This document shows, one piece after another, positions 1 to 7,398 of a DNA stretch of 64,000 nucleotides. The position numbers and the translations under genes were made by a program. The DNA is from Streptomyces tubercidicus (lineage in GTDB: Bacteria > Actinomycetota > Actinomycetes > Streptomycetales > Streptomycetaceae): assembly GCF_027497495.1 (NCBI RefSeq), contig NZ_CP114205.1:434001-498000 (forward strand), written 5' to 3'. Position 1 is the stretch's first letter. Each line of letters starts with the position of its first letter. Below the pieces are notes generated by a model. That model worked only from the letters and a program-made list of their open reading frames with translations. It was not told the DNA's origin and made no database searches.

Positions 1-492
1 CACGCAGGCGTCGCACCCGATGTGATGTGCCTCGGCAAGGCGCTGACCGGCGGATATCTCACGCTGGCGGCGACGTTGTGCACGGCAGCGGTGGCGGACG
101 GGATCTCCCGCGGCGCACTCCCGGTGCTGGCACACGGCCCCACCTTCATGGGCAACCCGCTGGCCGCGGCCGTCGCCGAGTCCTCCATCGAACTGCTGCT
201 GTCCCAGGACTGGGCACAGGAGGTCAAGCGGATCGAGGCCGGACTGCGCAACGGTCTGGCGCCGGCCCGGAGCATCGCCGGGGTGCGGGAGGTACGGGTA
301 CTCGGCGCGATCGGTGTCGTCCAGCTCGACCACGAGGTGGACATGGCGGCCGCGACCCGGGCGGCGGTCCGGGCGGGCGTATGGCTGCGCCCGTTCCGGG
401 ATCTGATCTACACCATACCGCCGTACATCACCGGCGACGACGATGTGGCACGCATCTGCGCCGCGGTGTGCGCGGCGGCGCGCGAGGGCTGA
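1..492 (+). CDS. bioA: BioA, adenosylmethionine-8-amino-7-oxononanoate aminotransferase (3' part)
   Basis: This is the C-terminal part of a class III PLP-dependent aminotransferase; the gene begins before the window. BioA converts KAPA to DAPA in biotin synthesis, using S-adenosylmethionine as amino donor, in the cytoplasm. The fragment has the PLP-lysine motif [10 protein letters not shown], with Lys at codon 13, then the family stretch [13 protein letters not shown] and a C-terminal [15 protein letters not shown] typical of BioA. bioD follows 171 bases downstream on the same strand, which supports BioA over other class III aminotransferases. The first complete Met in frame is at 22, but the reading frame is open back to base 1. 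Confidence 0.93.
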   Translation, partial: HAGVAPDVMCLGKALTGGYLTLAATLCTAAVADGISRGALPVLAHGPTFMGNPLAAAVAESSIELLLSQDWAQEVKRIEAGLRNGLAPARSIAGVREVRVLGAIGVVQLDHEVDMAAATRAAVRAGVWLRPFRDLIYTIPPYITGDDDVARICAAVCAAAREG

Positions 493-663
493 CCGCACGG
501 GCGGCGGCGGCCGGTTGTCCGCGCCCCGCCGCCCCGTCCTTCGCCCACGTACCGGTGCCGGGCCCACGTACCGGTGCCGGGCCTGAGCCGGTGTGCACCG
601 GGCAGGCAGCACCATTCCCCAGCAAGGCGCGCGGCACCGTCCGCGCAGAGTCGGAGGCACACC

Positions 664-1365
664 ATGTCGGTGCTGTTCGTGACGGGCACGGGCACGGAGA
701 TCGGCAAGACCGTGACCACGGCCGCGATCGCCGCGGCGGCGCTCGCCCGGGGCCGTTCGGTGGCCGTGCTCAAACCGGCCCAGACCGGCGTCACGGCGCA
801 TGAGCCGGGTGATGTGGCGGAGGTCGAGCGGCTGGCCGGCCCGGTCACCGGCGTCGAACTCGCCCGCTACCCGGAGCCATTGGCACCCGCGACGGCCGCG
901 CTGCGGGCCTGTCTGCCGCCGGTCGGTCCCCAGGACATCGCCGAGGCCACCGCCAAACTGGCCGCCTCACACGATCTGGTACTGGTCGAGGGCGCGGGCG
1001 GACTGCTGGTCCGCTTCGACGCGGACGGCCATACGCTCGCCGACGCCGCGCGGCTGGCCGAGGCCCCCGTCCTGGTGGTCGCCCAGGCGGGCCTGGGCAC
1101 CCTCAACGCCACCGCGCTGACCGCGCTGGCGCTGCGCTCGTACGGGCTCGACTCCCCGGGTGTCGTCATCGGCAGCTGGCCGGCCGAGCCCGATCTCGCC
1201 TCCCGCTGCAATCTGGCGGACCTCCCGGACGCGGCGGGCGCCCCGCTCCTCGGCCTGGTCCCGGAGGGCTCCGGCGGACTCGCGCCGCAAGCCTTCCGCG
1301 CGACGGCCCCGGGCTGGCTGGCGTCGGCGCTCGGGGGCTCGGGGGCGTTCCGTATCCCGTCTTGA
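664..1365 (+). CDS. bioD: BioD, dethiobiotin synthetase
   Basis: BioD is an ATP-dependent carboxylase that closes the ureido ring of DAPA to give dethiobiotin, the penultimate step of biotin synthesis. The 233-residue product starts MSVLFVTGTGTEIGKT, with the P-loop at residues 8-16. LKPAQTG follows, then VEGAGGLLVRF, the BioD switch region. Start 664 is chosen because GGAGGC lies just upstream and the P-loop then sits at the usual distance from the N-terminus; an in-frame ATG at 574 would add about 30 unrelated residues. It follows bioA in the same direction, so the two probably form one biotin operon. bioB is not in the window. Confidence 0.95.
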   Translation: MSVLFVTGTGTEIGKTVTTAAIAAAALARGRSVAVLKPAQTGVTAHEPGDVAEVERLAGPVTGVELARYPEPLAPATAALRACLPPVGPQDIAEATAKLAASHDLVLVEGAGGLLVRFDADGHTLADAARLAEAPVLVVAQAGLGTLNATALTALALRSYGLDSPGVVIGSWPAEPDLASRCNLADLPDAAGAPLLGLVPEGSGGLAPQAFRATAPGWLASALGGSGAFRIPS

Positions 1366-1547
1366 TCCGTCGTGGTCCCGTCGGGGGTCCCCGCCTCACA
1401 CCGGTACGGCCGACGGCGCACCGCCGCGCGGAGGGTCCGCCTCGTACGGATGTCCGGACCATGGACGGGGTGGCTCGCGGTGACTCCCTGCCCGCCCGGT
1501 GGGGAGACTGACTGCAGGAGCGGGCAGCGTCGGCGAAGGGGTCCGTC

Positions 1548-2219
1548 ATGTGGCAGCGCAGAAGAGTTCCGCACGGCACGGTGCACCACCCGGTGTTCGC
1601 CCGTTTCTATGCGAGCTGCTGTGGTCCGGCCGCGGATGCGCGGGCGGGGGTGGCCGCGCTCCGGAAGGAGCTGCTGGCGGGTACCACGGGCCGGGTCATC
1701 GAGGTCGGCGCGGGCACCGGGCTGAACTTCGCGCACTATCCGGGAGCGGTCTCGGAGGTGGTGGCGATCGAGCCGGAGCCCACCCTGCGGGAGGTGGCCC
1801 GGTCGGCGGCGGCCCATGCGGAGGTGCCGGTGGATCTGGTGCCGGGTGTGGCGGAGGCGCTGCCGGTCAAGAGCGAGGCGTTCGACACCGCGGTGGCGTC
1901 GTTGGTGCTGTGTTCGGTGCGCGAGGTGCAGCGGGCCCTGCTGGAGCTGCGGCGGGTGCTGCGGCCGGGCGGTGAGCTGCGGTTCTTCGAGCACGGGCGG
2001 GCCGCGGGGCGGGGTCTGGCGGCGGTGCAGTGGTCGCTGGACCGGACGGTCTGGCCCCTGCTGATGGGCGGCTGTCACACCGGCCGGGACCCGCTGGGGG
2101 CGATCCGCACGGCCGGGTTCGAGGTGGTGCGGGTGCGCCGGCTGACGGTGCCGGAGCGCGGGCCGACGCTGCCGACCTCGCCTGCGGTGCTGGGCACGGC
2201 CCGGCGGCCGCTCGACTGA
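1548..2219 (+). CDS. class I SAM-dependent methyltransferase
   Basis: This 223-residue cytoplasmic protein is a Methyltransf_11-type Rossmann methyltransferase. Motif I is VIEVGAGTGLN (about residues 50-60), the acidic end of beta-2 is VAIEPEP, and the post-motif segment LRRVLRPGGELRFFEH is typical of the family. The substrate cannot be read from the sequence. The C-terminal part with a TGRDPLGAIRTAGF segment resembles METTL7/phospholipid-type methyltransferases, but that is only an impression. It lies 182 bases after bioD and has its own GTCATG start context, so membership in the biotin operon is unproven. Confidence 0.85.
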   Translation: MWQRRRVPHGTVHHPVFARFYASCCGPAADARAGVAALRKELLAGTTGRVIEVGAGTGLNFAHYPGAVSEVVAIEPEPTLREVARSAAAHAEVPVDLVPGVAEALPVKSEAFDTAVASLVLCSVREVQRALLELRRVLRPGGELRFFEHGRAAGRGLAAVQWSLDRTVWPLLMGGCHTGRDPLGAIRTAGFEVVRVRRLTVPERGPTLPTSPAVLGTARRPLD

Positions 2220-2251
2220 GCCGACCCACACGGCTCGCGCGGCGCCGGCCC

Positions 2252-2623
2252 TCAGACCGTCCAGGTGCGCAGCTCGTCCGCGATGGCCCGGACGTCGGCC
2301 GTGCCGTCCTTGACGAGACGGGCGAGGTCGCGGACCTGCTCGGGGGAGGTGGCGATCTTCAGTCCGCTGGCGACGAGGTAGCCATAGGCGACGGCGGTCG
2401 CGAACATCGCGTTCGCCCCCTCCAGCGCCGGCACCTGGAGCAGGAGTTGGAGCAGGGCGGCGGCACGGTCCTGAGGGTCCGTATAGACGGGCACGCCGAG
2501 TATCTCGGCTTCATGGCGGCTGACGGCGGCCACCAGGGCGCCCCAGTCGGTGACCTGGGGGTCTCCGGGGGTGTGCTGTTCGGCGATCAGGAGGAGCCAG
2601 GAGAGGTCGATGCGCAGTGTCAC
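2252..2623 (-). CDS. Doc/Fic-like toxin-family protein with degenerate catalytic motif
   Basis: This 123-residue protein has the size and helical pattern of Doc (death-on-curing) proteins of the Fic fold. Its GTG start overlaps the stop of the upstream RHH protein by 4 bases (GTGA), as expected of a toxin translated after its antitoxin. Doc proteins carry H-x-F-x-D-x-N-K-R; the aligned stretch here is PALEGANAM (residues 65-73). Only the Asn is kept; the His, Asp, Lys and Arg positions are replaced by Pro, Gly, Ala and Met. AMPylation or Doc-type kinase activity by the usual mechanism is therefore unlikely. I recall related proteins annotated as Fic-family toxin components in other Streptomyces. 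Its true activity is unknown. Confidence 0.72.
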   Translation of the reverse strand: MTLRIDLSWLLLIAEQHTPGDPQVTDWGALVAAVSRHEAEILGVPVYTDPQDRAAALLQLLLQVPALEGANAMFATAVAYGYLVASGLKIATSPEQVRDLARLVKDGTADVRAIADELRTWTV

Positions 2624-2892
2624 GTGGTGCCCGGCAGTCCTTCGTGGTCGGTGGTGCCCGGGGTGACCGGGTCGCTGCCTGGCGACAGTCCGAATTCCTC
2701 GGCGAAGACCCGCTCGTACTGCTTCATGAAGTCGGAGGCGGCCTCGACGAAGGTCTGGCCTACCTCGCCGGCGTCCTTGAGGACGAGTTCCTCGATATAG
2801 CGGTTCATGCTCACTCCCCGCTGCAGAGCGCGCTCTCGCGCCGCTTCGGCAGTGGCCTCGTCCACCCTGACGTTCAGCTGTGTCTTCGCCAC
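2620..2892 (-). CDS. ribbon-helix-helix antitoxin-like protein
   Basis: This is a 90-residue protein whose first 45 residues look like an RHH/Arc DNA-binding unit: beta strand TQLNVRVDEAT, then two helices ending in GVSMNRYIEELVLKD. RHH antitoxins bind their own promoter as dimers, and the C-terminal tail (here about residues 46-90) neutralises the toxin. It is the first gene of a leftward two-gene operon with the Doc-like protein and overlaps it by 4 bases. Autoregulation is likely from the family but no operator was identified. Since the partner is catalytically degenerate, the pair may have a role other than growth control. Confidence 0.75.
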   Translation of the reverse strand: MAKTQLNVRVDEATAEAARERALQRGVSMNRYIEELVLKDAGEVGQTFVEAASDFMKQYERVFAEEFGLSPGSDPVTPGTTDHEGLPGTT

Positions 2893-2960
2893 CCCTCAAA
2901 GCTAGCGCGCCTCTGCTAGCAGCGGCAAGCGGCCAGGTCCGCGGGCATCGCTGGGGAGCG

Positions 2961-3003
2961 CCGCCCGCCCGGCTGCCCTGCTGTACGGCATCCGGGCGGG
3001 CGG
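2961..3003. terminator. strong hairpin, likely terminator of the CAP gene
   Basis: A perfect 12-base-pair GC-rich stem (2961-2972 with 2992-3003) encloses a 19-base loop, 16 bases beyond the stop of the leftward CAP gene. It separates that gene from the RHH/Doc pair. No T-run follows, as is common in Streptomyces terminators. Confidence 0.6.
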
Positions 3004-3018
3004 GCCCCACGGCCCGGC

Positions 3019-3654
3019 TTACTTGTAGCCGAAGTCCTGGGTCCAGTAGGCGCGGTGCTTGCCGCCCAGGGCGACGCCTATGCCGGTGCCCTTGGAGTGG
3101 CAGGCGAGGATCTGGTCCCGGTGTTCCGGGCTGTGCATCCAGGCGTCGAACGCGCCCTGGGGAGTCGTCGGCCAGGCGTCGATATTCTCCCCCGAGGCGT
3201 CGTCGTACCCCTGCGCCTCCATCCGCTCCTTGGGTCCCTTGCCGTCGGTGGAGGTGTGCGAGTAATGGCTGTGGGCGGCCATGTCCTGGCTGTGCAGCCG
3301 GGCCGCCTTGTCCAGGCGCGGGTCGCGGTGCAGGGGGGCACAGCCGTGCTCGACGCGCGTCTTGTTGACCAGGCGGTGGATTTCCGCCTCGTAACGGTCG
3401 ACCTTGCTGTTTCCCGCCTTGCTCGCCGTCGGCGCCGGGGAGGACGGCTGGTCGCTCGGCGTGGCACCGGGGGTGGCGGTGTGCGAGGCCCGGGGGAAGG
3501 CTTCGCCGGCCGTCGCATTGTCCTGGGAGTTGAACACGGCCAGCGATCCACCGAGGACGCCTGCCGCGGCCACGATGCCGATCGGAATCATCCGGGCCCT
3601 GCGCCGGTGCGCGCCGCGCGCCTCGCGCTTCACCGAAGAGAATTTCACGTTCAA
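3019..3654 (-). CDS. secreted or membrane-anchored CAP (SCP/PR-1) domain protein
   Basis: The 211-residue protein has a basic N-terminus, a hydrophobic segment at about residues 23-41 (signal or anchor), a Pro/Ser/Thr-rich linker to about residue 85, and a CAP domain to the end. CAP landmarks are SHYSHTS, GENI, WMHSPEHRDQIL, GTGIGVAL and YWTQDFG. Bacterial CAP proteins act outside the membrane, but the biochemical role of most is unknown. The gene stands alone between two leftward neighbours with a 544-base upstream gap. That gap holds a structured inverted repeat (3737-3771) where a leader RNA would be. Confidence 0.88.
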   Translation of the reverse strand: MNVKFSSVKREARGAHRRRARMIPIGIVAAAGVLGGSLAVFNSQDNATAGEAFPRASHTATPGATPSDQPSSPAPTASKAGNSKVDRYEAEIHRLVNKTRVEHGCAPLHRDPRLDKAARLHSQDMAAHSHYSHTSTDGKGPKERMEAQGYDDASGENIDAWPTTPQGAFDAWMHSPEHRDQILACHSKGTGIGVALGGKHRAYWTQDFGYK

Positions 3655-3736
3655 CTAAATCGTCTCCATGAGGGAATGCCGGAACGGAAAGCGGTGGACA
3701 CATGGCAGGTGCCGCCCACTCCCCACAGGCTCGTCC

Positions 3737-3771
3737 GTGACCCGAACTGCCTTTCCGAGAGCAGGGGTCAC
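3737..3771 (-). promoter_or_regulatory. inverted repeat in the CAP gene leader
   Basis: Arms GTGACCC (3737-3743) and GGGTCAC (3765-3771) are perfect complements. A second short stem CTGC/GCAG lies inside them. The element is about 85 bases upstream of the CAP start codon. It could fold in the leader RNA or act as an operator; position alone does not decide. Confidence 0.4.
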
Positions 3772-4127
3772 CGTAACAAAACAATCCAGCCACGAAAGTC
3801 GGCCGAAGATGCACCATCGCGCTCCGGGCAGGGACGGAATGGTGCAACATGCCCGCTTTAAGCCGCCTTTGAAAGCCCGACAATTCCACTCCCCCATCCT
3901 CAGCCGCCCCGACGCGGCACCCAACTGCCCCTTTCAATAGGGAAGTTGACGATTCTCCGCACATCGGATCGGTCGAGTCGAGAGACGTTGGCCGACTCGC
4001 TCTCCGGAAACCCGTCGGCACAAAGGAACTTGCACCAAAGATCCGGTGGCGATTCGCAAAACCCCGGGGACATCCGTAGGATGCCGCATCGCTTTTCATG
4101 AGGGCCCAGAAAAAGGGAAATTCGGGC

Positions 4128-4150
4128 CAGGGACAGAATTTCTGTGCCTG
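4128..4150 (-). terminator. inverted repeat, possible terminator of the permease gene
   Basis: Arms of 11 bases (4128-4138 and 4140-4150) pair with one mismatch around a single central base. The element is about 50 bases past the stop of the leftward permease. Read on the minus strand, it is followed within 20 bases by a pyrimidine-rich run containing five T residues. Confidence 0.4.
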
Positions 4151-4198
4151 GTGGTGGGGGAAGGGTCGGAAGCGGGAATCGGGGTGCGGCAGCCCTGC

Positions 4199-5221
4199 CT
4201 AACGGGTGTCCGCGAAGCCCCGTACGTCCTCGGGATACAGGGGCCGGAGCGGATCGAGAATGCGGGCGGCCTGCTCGCGCATACCGAGCACCGCTCCCGC
4301 CTCGCAGCGCCGCCGGGACCGCGCCCACAGGAAGTACTCGGTGCCGTTCATCGCGGCCCAGGACACCAGCACGGCAAGCACCACCAGGGCCGGACCGGCG
4401 AAGCGCGTCCCGAAGTCACCGGCCAGACCGAGGGCGAGGGCCGCACCGGCCACGAACGGCAGCAAGGGGCCCAGCCAGCGGCCGCCGTAGGTCACCGGGA
4501 AGGCGGCGGTGGTGCGGACAGTCCGGGGCAGGCGCGCGGGATCCGCGGCGTACGGGGCGACGGCCGGCTGCCACAGGGCGCTGAGGGCGACGGTCGCGAG
4601 CCAGCCGGGGAAGGTGAAACCGCCCCGGGTGAGGAAGTCCAGGGGCAGACCGCGGATCACGACGACCGCAAGGGCGGCCACGCTGCCGAGGCCGAGGATC
4701 ACCGCCGCCGCCTTGGTCAGGACGGGGATCAGACGGTGGCGGTGACCGATCAGGCAGAGCAGCGCGGAGCCGGCAGCGGCGAGCAGGATGCCCACGCCGA
4801 CCGGCAGGCCGGGCGCCAGGACGTGCAGCGACCGCCCGGCGAGCGCAAGGTGCGCGGCGAAGAACACGGCATACACGGCGGCCGCGACGGCCACACCCGG
4901 GAGCGCCCCCGGCGAGCCGAACCGTGCCCGGTGCCGGAGCATCCGCGGCACAGCGGGTCGCCAACCCGAGGCCCCGTGCGGCGCCGTGCACACCGCGCCG
5001 AGCAACTGCCCCACGAGCACCGCCAGTACGCCCGACCACAGCGGCTGATGGAGTACCTGTACCGCCATCGCGCCGGTGACCAGCGCCAACGGGGCGACAG
5101 GGGTGCCGAACCCGAGACTGCACAGCGCACGGGTGAAGCCGTGCCGGGTGTGCTCCGGCACCTCGTAGGCGATATGGGGTTCGACCGCGCCGGGCTGCGC
5201 GGCTGCGTGCCGATCGGTCAC
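4199..5221 (-). CDS. NCS1-family (purine/cytosine permease-like) membrane protein
   Basis: This 340-residue protein is almost entirely hydrophobic segments, roughly 9-10. Its order of motifs resembles nucleobase:cation symporter-1 proteins: an N-terminal SLGFGTPVAPLALVTGA, a loop PRMLRHRARFGSPGALPG like the NCS1 'SRxxFG..G' loop, and WQPAVAPYAADPARLPR like the NCS1 'W..APYxsDYsRYLP' segment. It is shorter than typical NCS1 transporters (about 400-480 residues) and the match is loose, so the substrate is unknown. The GTG at 5221 is preferred because GAGGAGG lies 5-12 bases upstream; an in-frame start at 5350 would add 43 Pro/Arg-rich residues. Confidence 0.6.
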   Translation of the reverse strand: MTDRHAAAQPGAVEPHIAYEVPEHTRHGFTRALCSLGFGTPVAPLALVTGAMAVQVLHQPLWSGVLAVLVGQLLGAVCTAPHGASGWRPAVPRMLRHRARFGSPGALPGVAVAAAVYAVFFAAHLALAGRSLHVLAPGLPVGVGILLAAAGSALLCLIGHRHRLIPVLTKAAAVILGLGSVAALAVVVIRGLPLDFLTRGGFTFPGWLATVALSALWQPAVAPYAADPARLPRTVRTTAAFPVTYGGRWLGPLLPFVAGAALALGLAGDFGTRFAGPALVVLAVLVSWAAMNGTEYFLWARSRRRCEAGAVLGMREQAARILDPLRPLYPEDVRGFADTR

Positions 5222-5570
5222 GGTGGCCTCCTCGGGGCTGGCCCGCGCGGGGTCGCGGGCTGGTGGGTGGCGGGACGGCCAACCGGCGGGCGGGCAGCGT
5301 GAAGCTGCCGGATGACCGGTGGGGCGGACGGCCGACGAGGGGGGCTGCACGGAGTCTCGGGTACCTGGGCAACCAGGTCAATGACCAAGATCCGTCCTCC
5401 CCCGGATCTCCATTTCGGTGGGGGACGTATGAGGTGGCCGCGTGGTTCTCCAGCGGCGGCGGTGTGCGCAGTAACGGACAAAAAAGGGCCGGGCGGTGGG
5501 GCCGGGCCGGTGGTGCCCACGGAGTGGAATCCGTTCGACACCCCGCTCCGCCCGGTGGTGGGATCGGGGC
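5222..5570. other. intergenic region upstream of the permease and the GNAT remnant
   Basis: No convincing gene. It should carry the leftward promoter of the permease, with nested inverted repeats at 5363-5386. It also carries the rightward leader of the truncated GNAT at 5571, which is matched by the leader of the intact GNAT at 7399. Confidence 0.5.
5363..5386. promoter_or_regulatory. nested inverted repeats upstream of the permease
   Basis: ACCTGG (5363-5368) and CCAGGT (5373-5378) are perfect arms with a 4-base spacer. GGTC (5376-5379) and GACC (5383-5386) form a second overlapping repeat. The site is about 140 bases upstream of the permease start and could be an operator; no regulator gene is adjacent. 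Confidence 0.3.
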
Positions 5571-5693
5571 ATGAGTGATCTTCAGGTGCGGCCCGGAGCC
5601 CCGGACGATCTCGATGCCGTGCTGGCCTTCTGGTGGCCCGGGACCCCGTCATCAGCCCCTGAAGTGCTCGCCACCCGGCGTAGGTCTTGGTGA
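5571..5693 (+). pseudogene. truncated GNAT acetyltransferase start (paralogue of the 7399 gene)
   Basis: The first 21 codons read MSDLQVRPGAPDDLDAVLAFW and match the N-terminus of the intact GNAT at 7399 at 11 of 21 positions. The similarity then stops and the frame ends at 5693. There is no acetyl-CoA motif A, so no enzyme can be made. The leaders are also alike: GAATCCGTTCG occurs in both, ending with the same 43-base spacing from its AAT to the start codon. It is either a decayed duplicate or a copy broken by the insertion of the genes that follow. Confidence 0.6.
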
Positions 5694-5889
5694 GCAGCCC
5701 TTCAGCGAGTCGTCATCAGCCTTAGTGGCGTATCGAGTCGTGATCATGTCGTGTGCGTGAGATCCGCGATCCAGGTCACGGGGGCGCGACAATTCCATAG
5801 AGAATCACCCGGAACCCCGCAAGACGCCTCGTGCGTCCACCTCTTGGTGCAAGGAGATGAAGGGCACACGGAGCTTGAGGGGGAGCTGT

Positions 5890-6747
5890 ATGGCTGAGTT
5901 ACGTGACGGTGAGCGGGGTTACGCCGCTGATCCCGACGCGATCAAGAAGGCCGGCGGTGTTGCCCTCGAAATCCGGCGGGCCCTGCTGACCGCGGCGGAG
6001 CCGACTTGCTGCCGCAGCGGCCCCGTCCGGGGCAACTTGACAGAGGCGCACACCCAGATCCAGGACGCGCTGCGGATGGACGACAAGGCCGACGAACGGA
6101 TCGCCTGGGACCTCAAGGACGACGGTGGCACGCGCCGGGACGCGTTCAACGACGTCGTGCACAGGGGGCGGCGCAAGAGCCCCAAGGAGATCCTCCGCGA
6201 GTACCAAGTCACCGACGACCCACGTGGAGTGACGGACTACTTCGGCGAGCAGATCACCCAGGGCGAGGAGAATCTGCTCAGCGACCTGAGTCTCGTGGAG
6301 AAGAGCGACTTCAAGGACATCAAGGAGCGCGCCTGGGAGGAGTGCCAGGCGCGCTTCCCCGAGGACGACAACGACGGTCACATGGATGCCTTCAGGCATG
6401 CGTACTGGAACGCGCTGATGACCCAGCGATTCGGCCCCGAGTGGGCCGAGCAGTACGGGACTGCGCACGAGCGCCTGCCGGGGAACCCGAAGGACCGGGA
6501 GGCCATGGACCTCTACAACAACGAGGTCGGACGCCGCATCGCCATGAACAACCCGACGGACACACCGGCCCAGTTGGCCGCAAAGATCCAGTCGGCGGTG
6601 CAGCTCGGCACGACCGTGGTGATGGACCGCGAAGGGAACCTCGTGGCCAGCGACAAGGTGGAGATCGGAGAACACGGACACACCAACAGGGTGAAGGGCG
6701 GCACCCACGAGGGCAGGGACCCGGGCGACCCGGGCCCGGGGAGCTAG
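5890..6747 (+). CDS. candidate polymorphic toxin with DUF6973-like C-terminal domain
   Basis: I do not recognise a proven function. Residues 1-70 are helical (ADPDAIKKAGGVALEIRRAL, then TEAHTQIQDAL) and resemble the short N-terminal parts of Streptomyces type VII secretion substrates. Residues about 115-220 hold a domain rich in conserved-looking polar residues: DGHMDAFRHAYWN (His164, Asp166, Arg169, His170, Asn174), HERLPG (His193, Glu194) and MDLYNNEVG (206-214). This pattern resembles DUF6973, found at toxin C-termini, and would suit a metal-dependent hydrolase. There is no signal peptide. Start 5890 has GGGGGAG 5-6 bases upstream; the ATG at 5857 has its AAGGAG too close. A membrane-anchored protein follows after 3 bases. 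Confidence 0.55.
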   Translation: MAELRDGERGYAADPDAIKKAGGVALEIRRALLTAAEPTCCRSGPVRGNLTEAHTQIQDALRMDDKADERIAWDLKDDGGTRRDAFNDVVHRGRRKSPKEILREYQVTDDPRGVTDYFGEQITQGEENLLSDLSLVEKSDFKDIKERAWEECQARFPEDDNDGHMDAFRHAYWNALMTQRFGPEWAEQYGTAHERLPGNPKDREAMDLYNNEVGRRIAMNNPTDTPAQLAAKIQSAVQLGTTVVMDREGNLVASDKVEIGEHGHTNRVKGGTHEGRDPGDPGPGS

Positions 6748-6750
6748 GGC

Positions 6751-7230
6751 GTGGGCGCGGGCATGCGGGGCGTCCGCAAGTTGTGGCTGGTCACGGTGCC
6801 GGCACTGGCCCTGGCGCTGGTGGCCTCCTGGTATCTGTTCATCAGGGAGAGACCACTGTCCAGTACGACGGACAAGGCCCTCCAAGCGAAGCTGGACGCG
6901 GCGGTGCGGACACCGGAGGCGGTGCCACTGTCCGGCATGACCGGGTTCGGCTGGGACCGGGTGCAGGTATTCGCGTACGGGACAGACAGCGATGACATCT
7001 CCGAGGCGGTGGGTGACCCGGTCGAGTGGTCGGTCTCCGCGACGTCGTACGAAGGCCCTTCGCTCTGGGTGTTCAGCGAGAACGGCGAGTCGGTGCGCGC
7101 AGTGCAACTCGACGCGAACGTTCCGAAGGGCGGGACGAGTTGGCCGCGCGGGGTCAAGGTGTCCGGTGGCCCCGACGCGAACGTGGTGACGCTGGAGCTG
7201 TCTGCACGCGGCGGCGCCGGTCGGGCGTGA
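6751..7230 (+). CDS. small membrane-anchored protein, possible immunity partner
   Basis: This 159-residue protein of unknown family has one hydrophobic segment at about residues 10-31 followed by a polar domain predicted to face outside (GFGWDRVQVFAYG, then beta-rich sequence). The GTG start is 3 bases after the upstream stop, so the two genes are translated together; an in-frame ATG at 6763 is an alternative start. Position directly behind a candidate toxin and its small size suggest an immunity protein, which is inference. It could equally be a cell-surface protein with no link to toxicity. Confidence 0.5.
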   Translation: MGAGMRGVRKLWLVTVPALALALVASWYLFIRERPLSSTTDKALQAKLDAAVRTPEAVPLSGMTGFGWDRVQVFAYGTDSDDISEAVGDPVEWSVSATSYEGPSLWVFSENGESVRAVQLDANVPKGGTSWPRGVKVSGGPDANVVTLELSARGGAGRA

Positions 7231-7398
7231 TCCCTCGCACGAAAGGGTTTGCGTCGGCCGGGCCCTGAGAAGCCACTCCAGGGGATCACGGCCGGGCTTG
7301 TGGCGTGCGCGAACCCGGGACCAGGCCCACCACCCCTCTCGATTCCTCGGCACAGAATCCGTTCGCCAGACAGGCTGGCGCTCTGCTTGGCTCGCCCC

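Larger units (their letters stand above)
3655..4198. other. intergenic region upstream of the CAP gene, no gene seen
   Basis: No open frame here looks coding on either strand; the local base composition is more A/T-rich than the neighbouring genes. It should hold the promoter and leader of the leftward CAP gene and the terminator of the leftward permease. I looked for the conserved segments of a ydaO-type c-di-AMP riboswitch, which often precedes secreted cell-wall proteins in actinomycetes, and did not find them convincingly. Confidence 0.6.

Noticed and set aside
2252..4099. 615-codon minus-strand frame running through the Doc-like gene and the CAP gene
   Set aside because: Only the last 123 codons look like a protein; the rest is the CAP gene read in a wrong frame plus intergenic sequence.
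3655..4198. ydaO-type c-di-AMP riboswitch before the CAP gene
   Set aside because: Expected by analogy, but the conserved segments were not found by eye; only an inverted repeat is supported.
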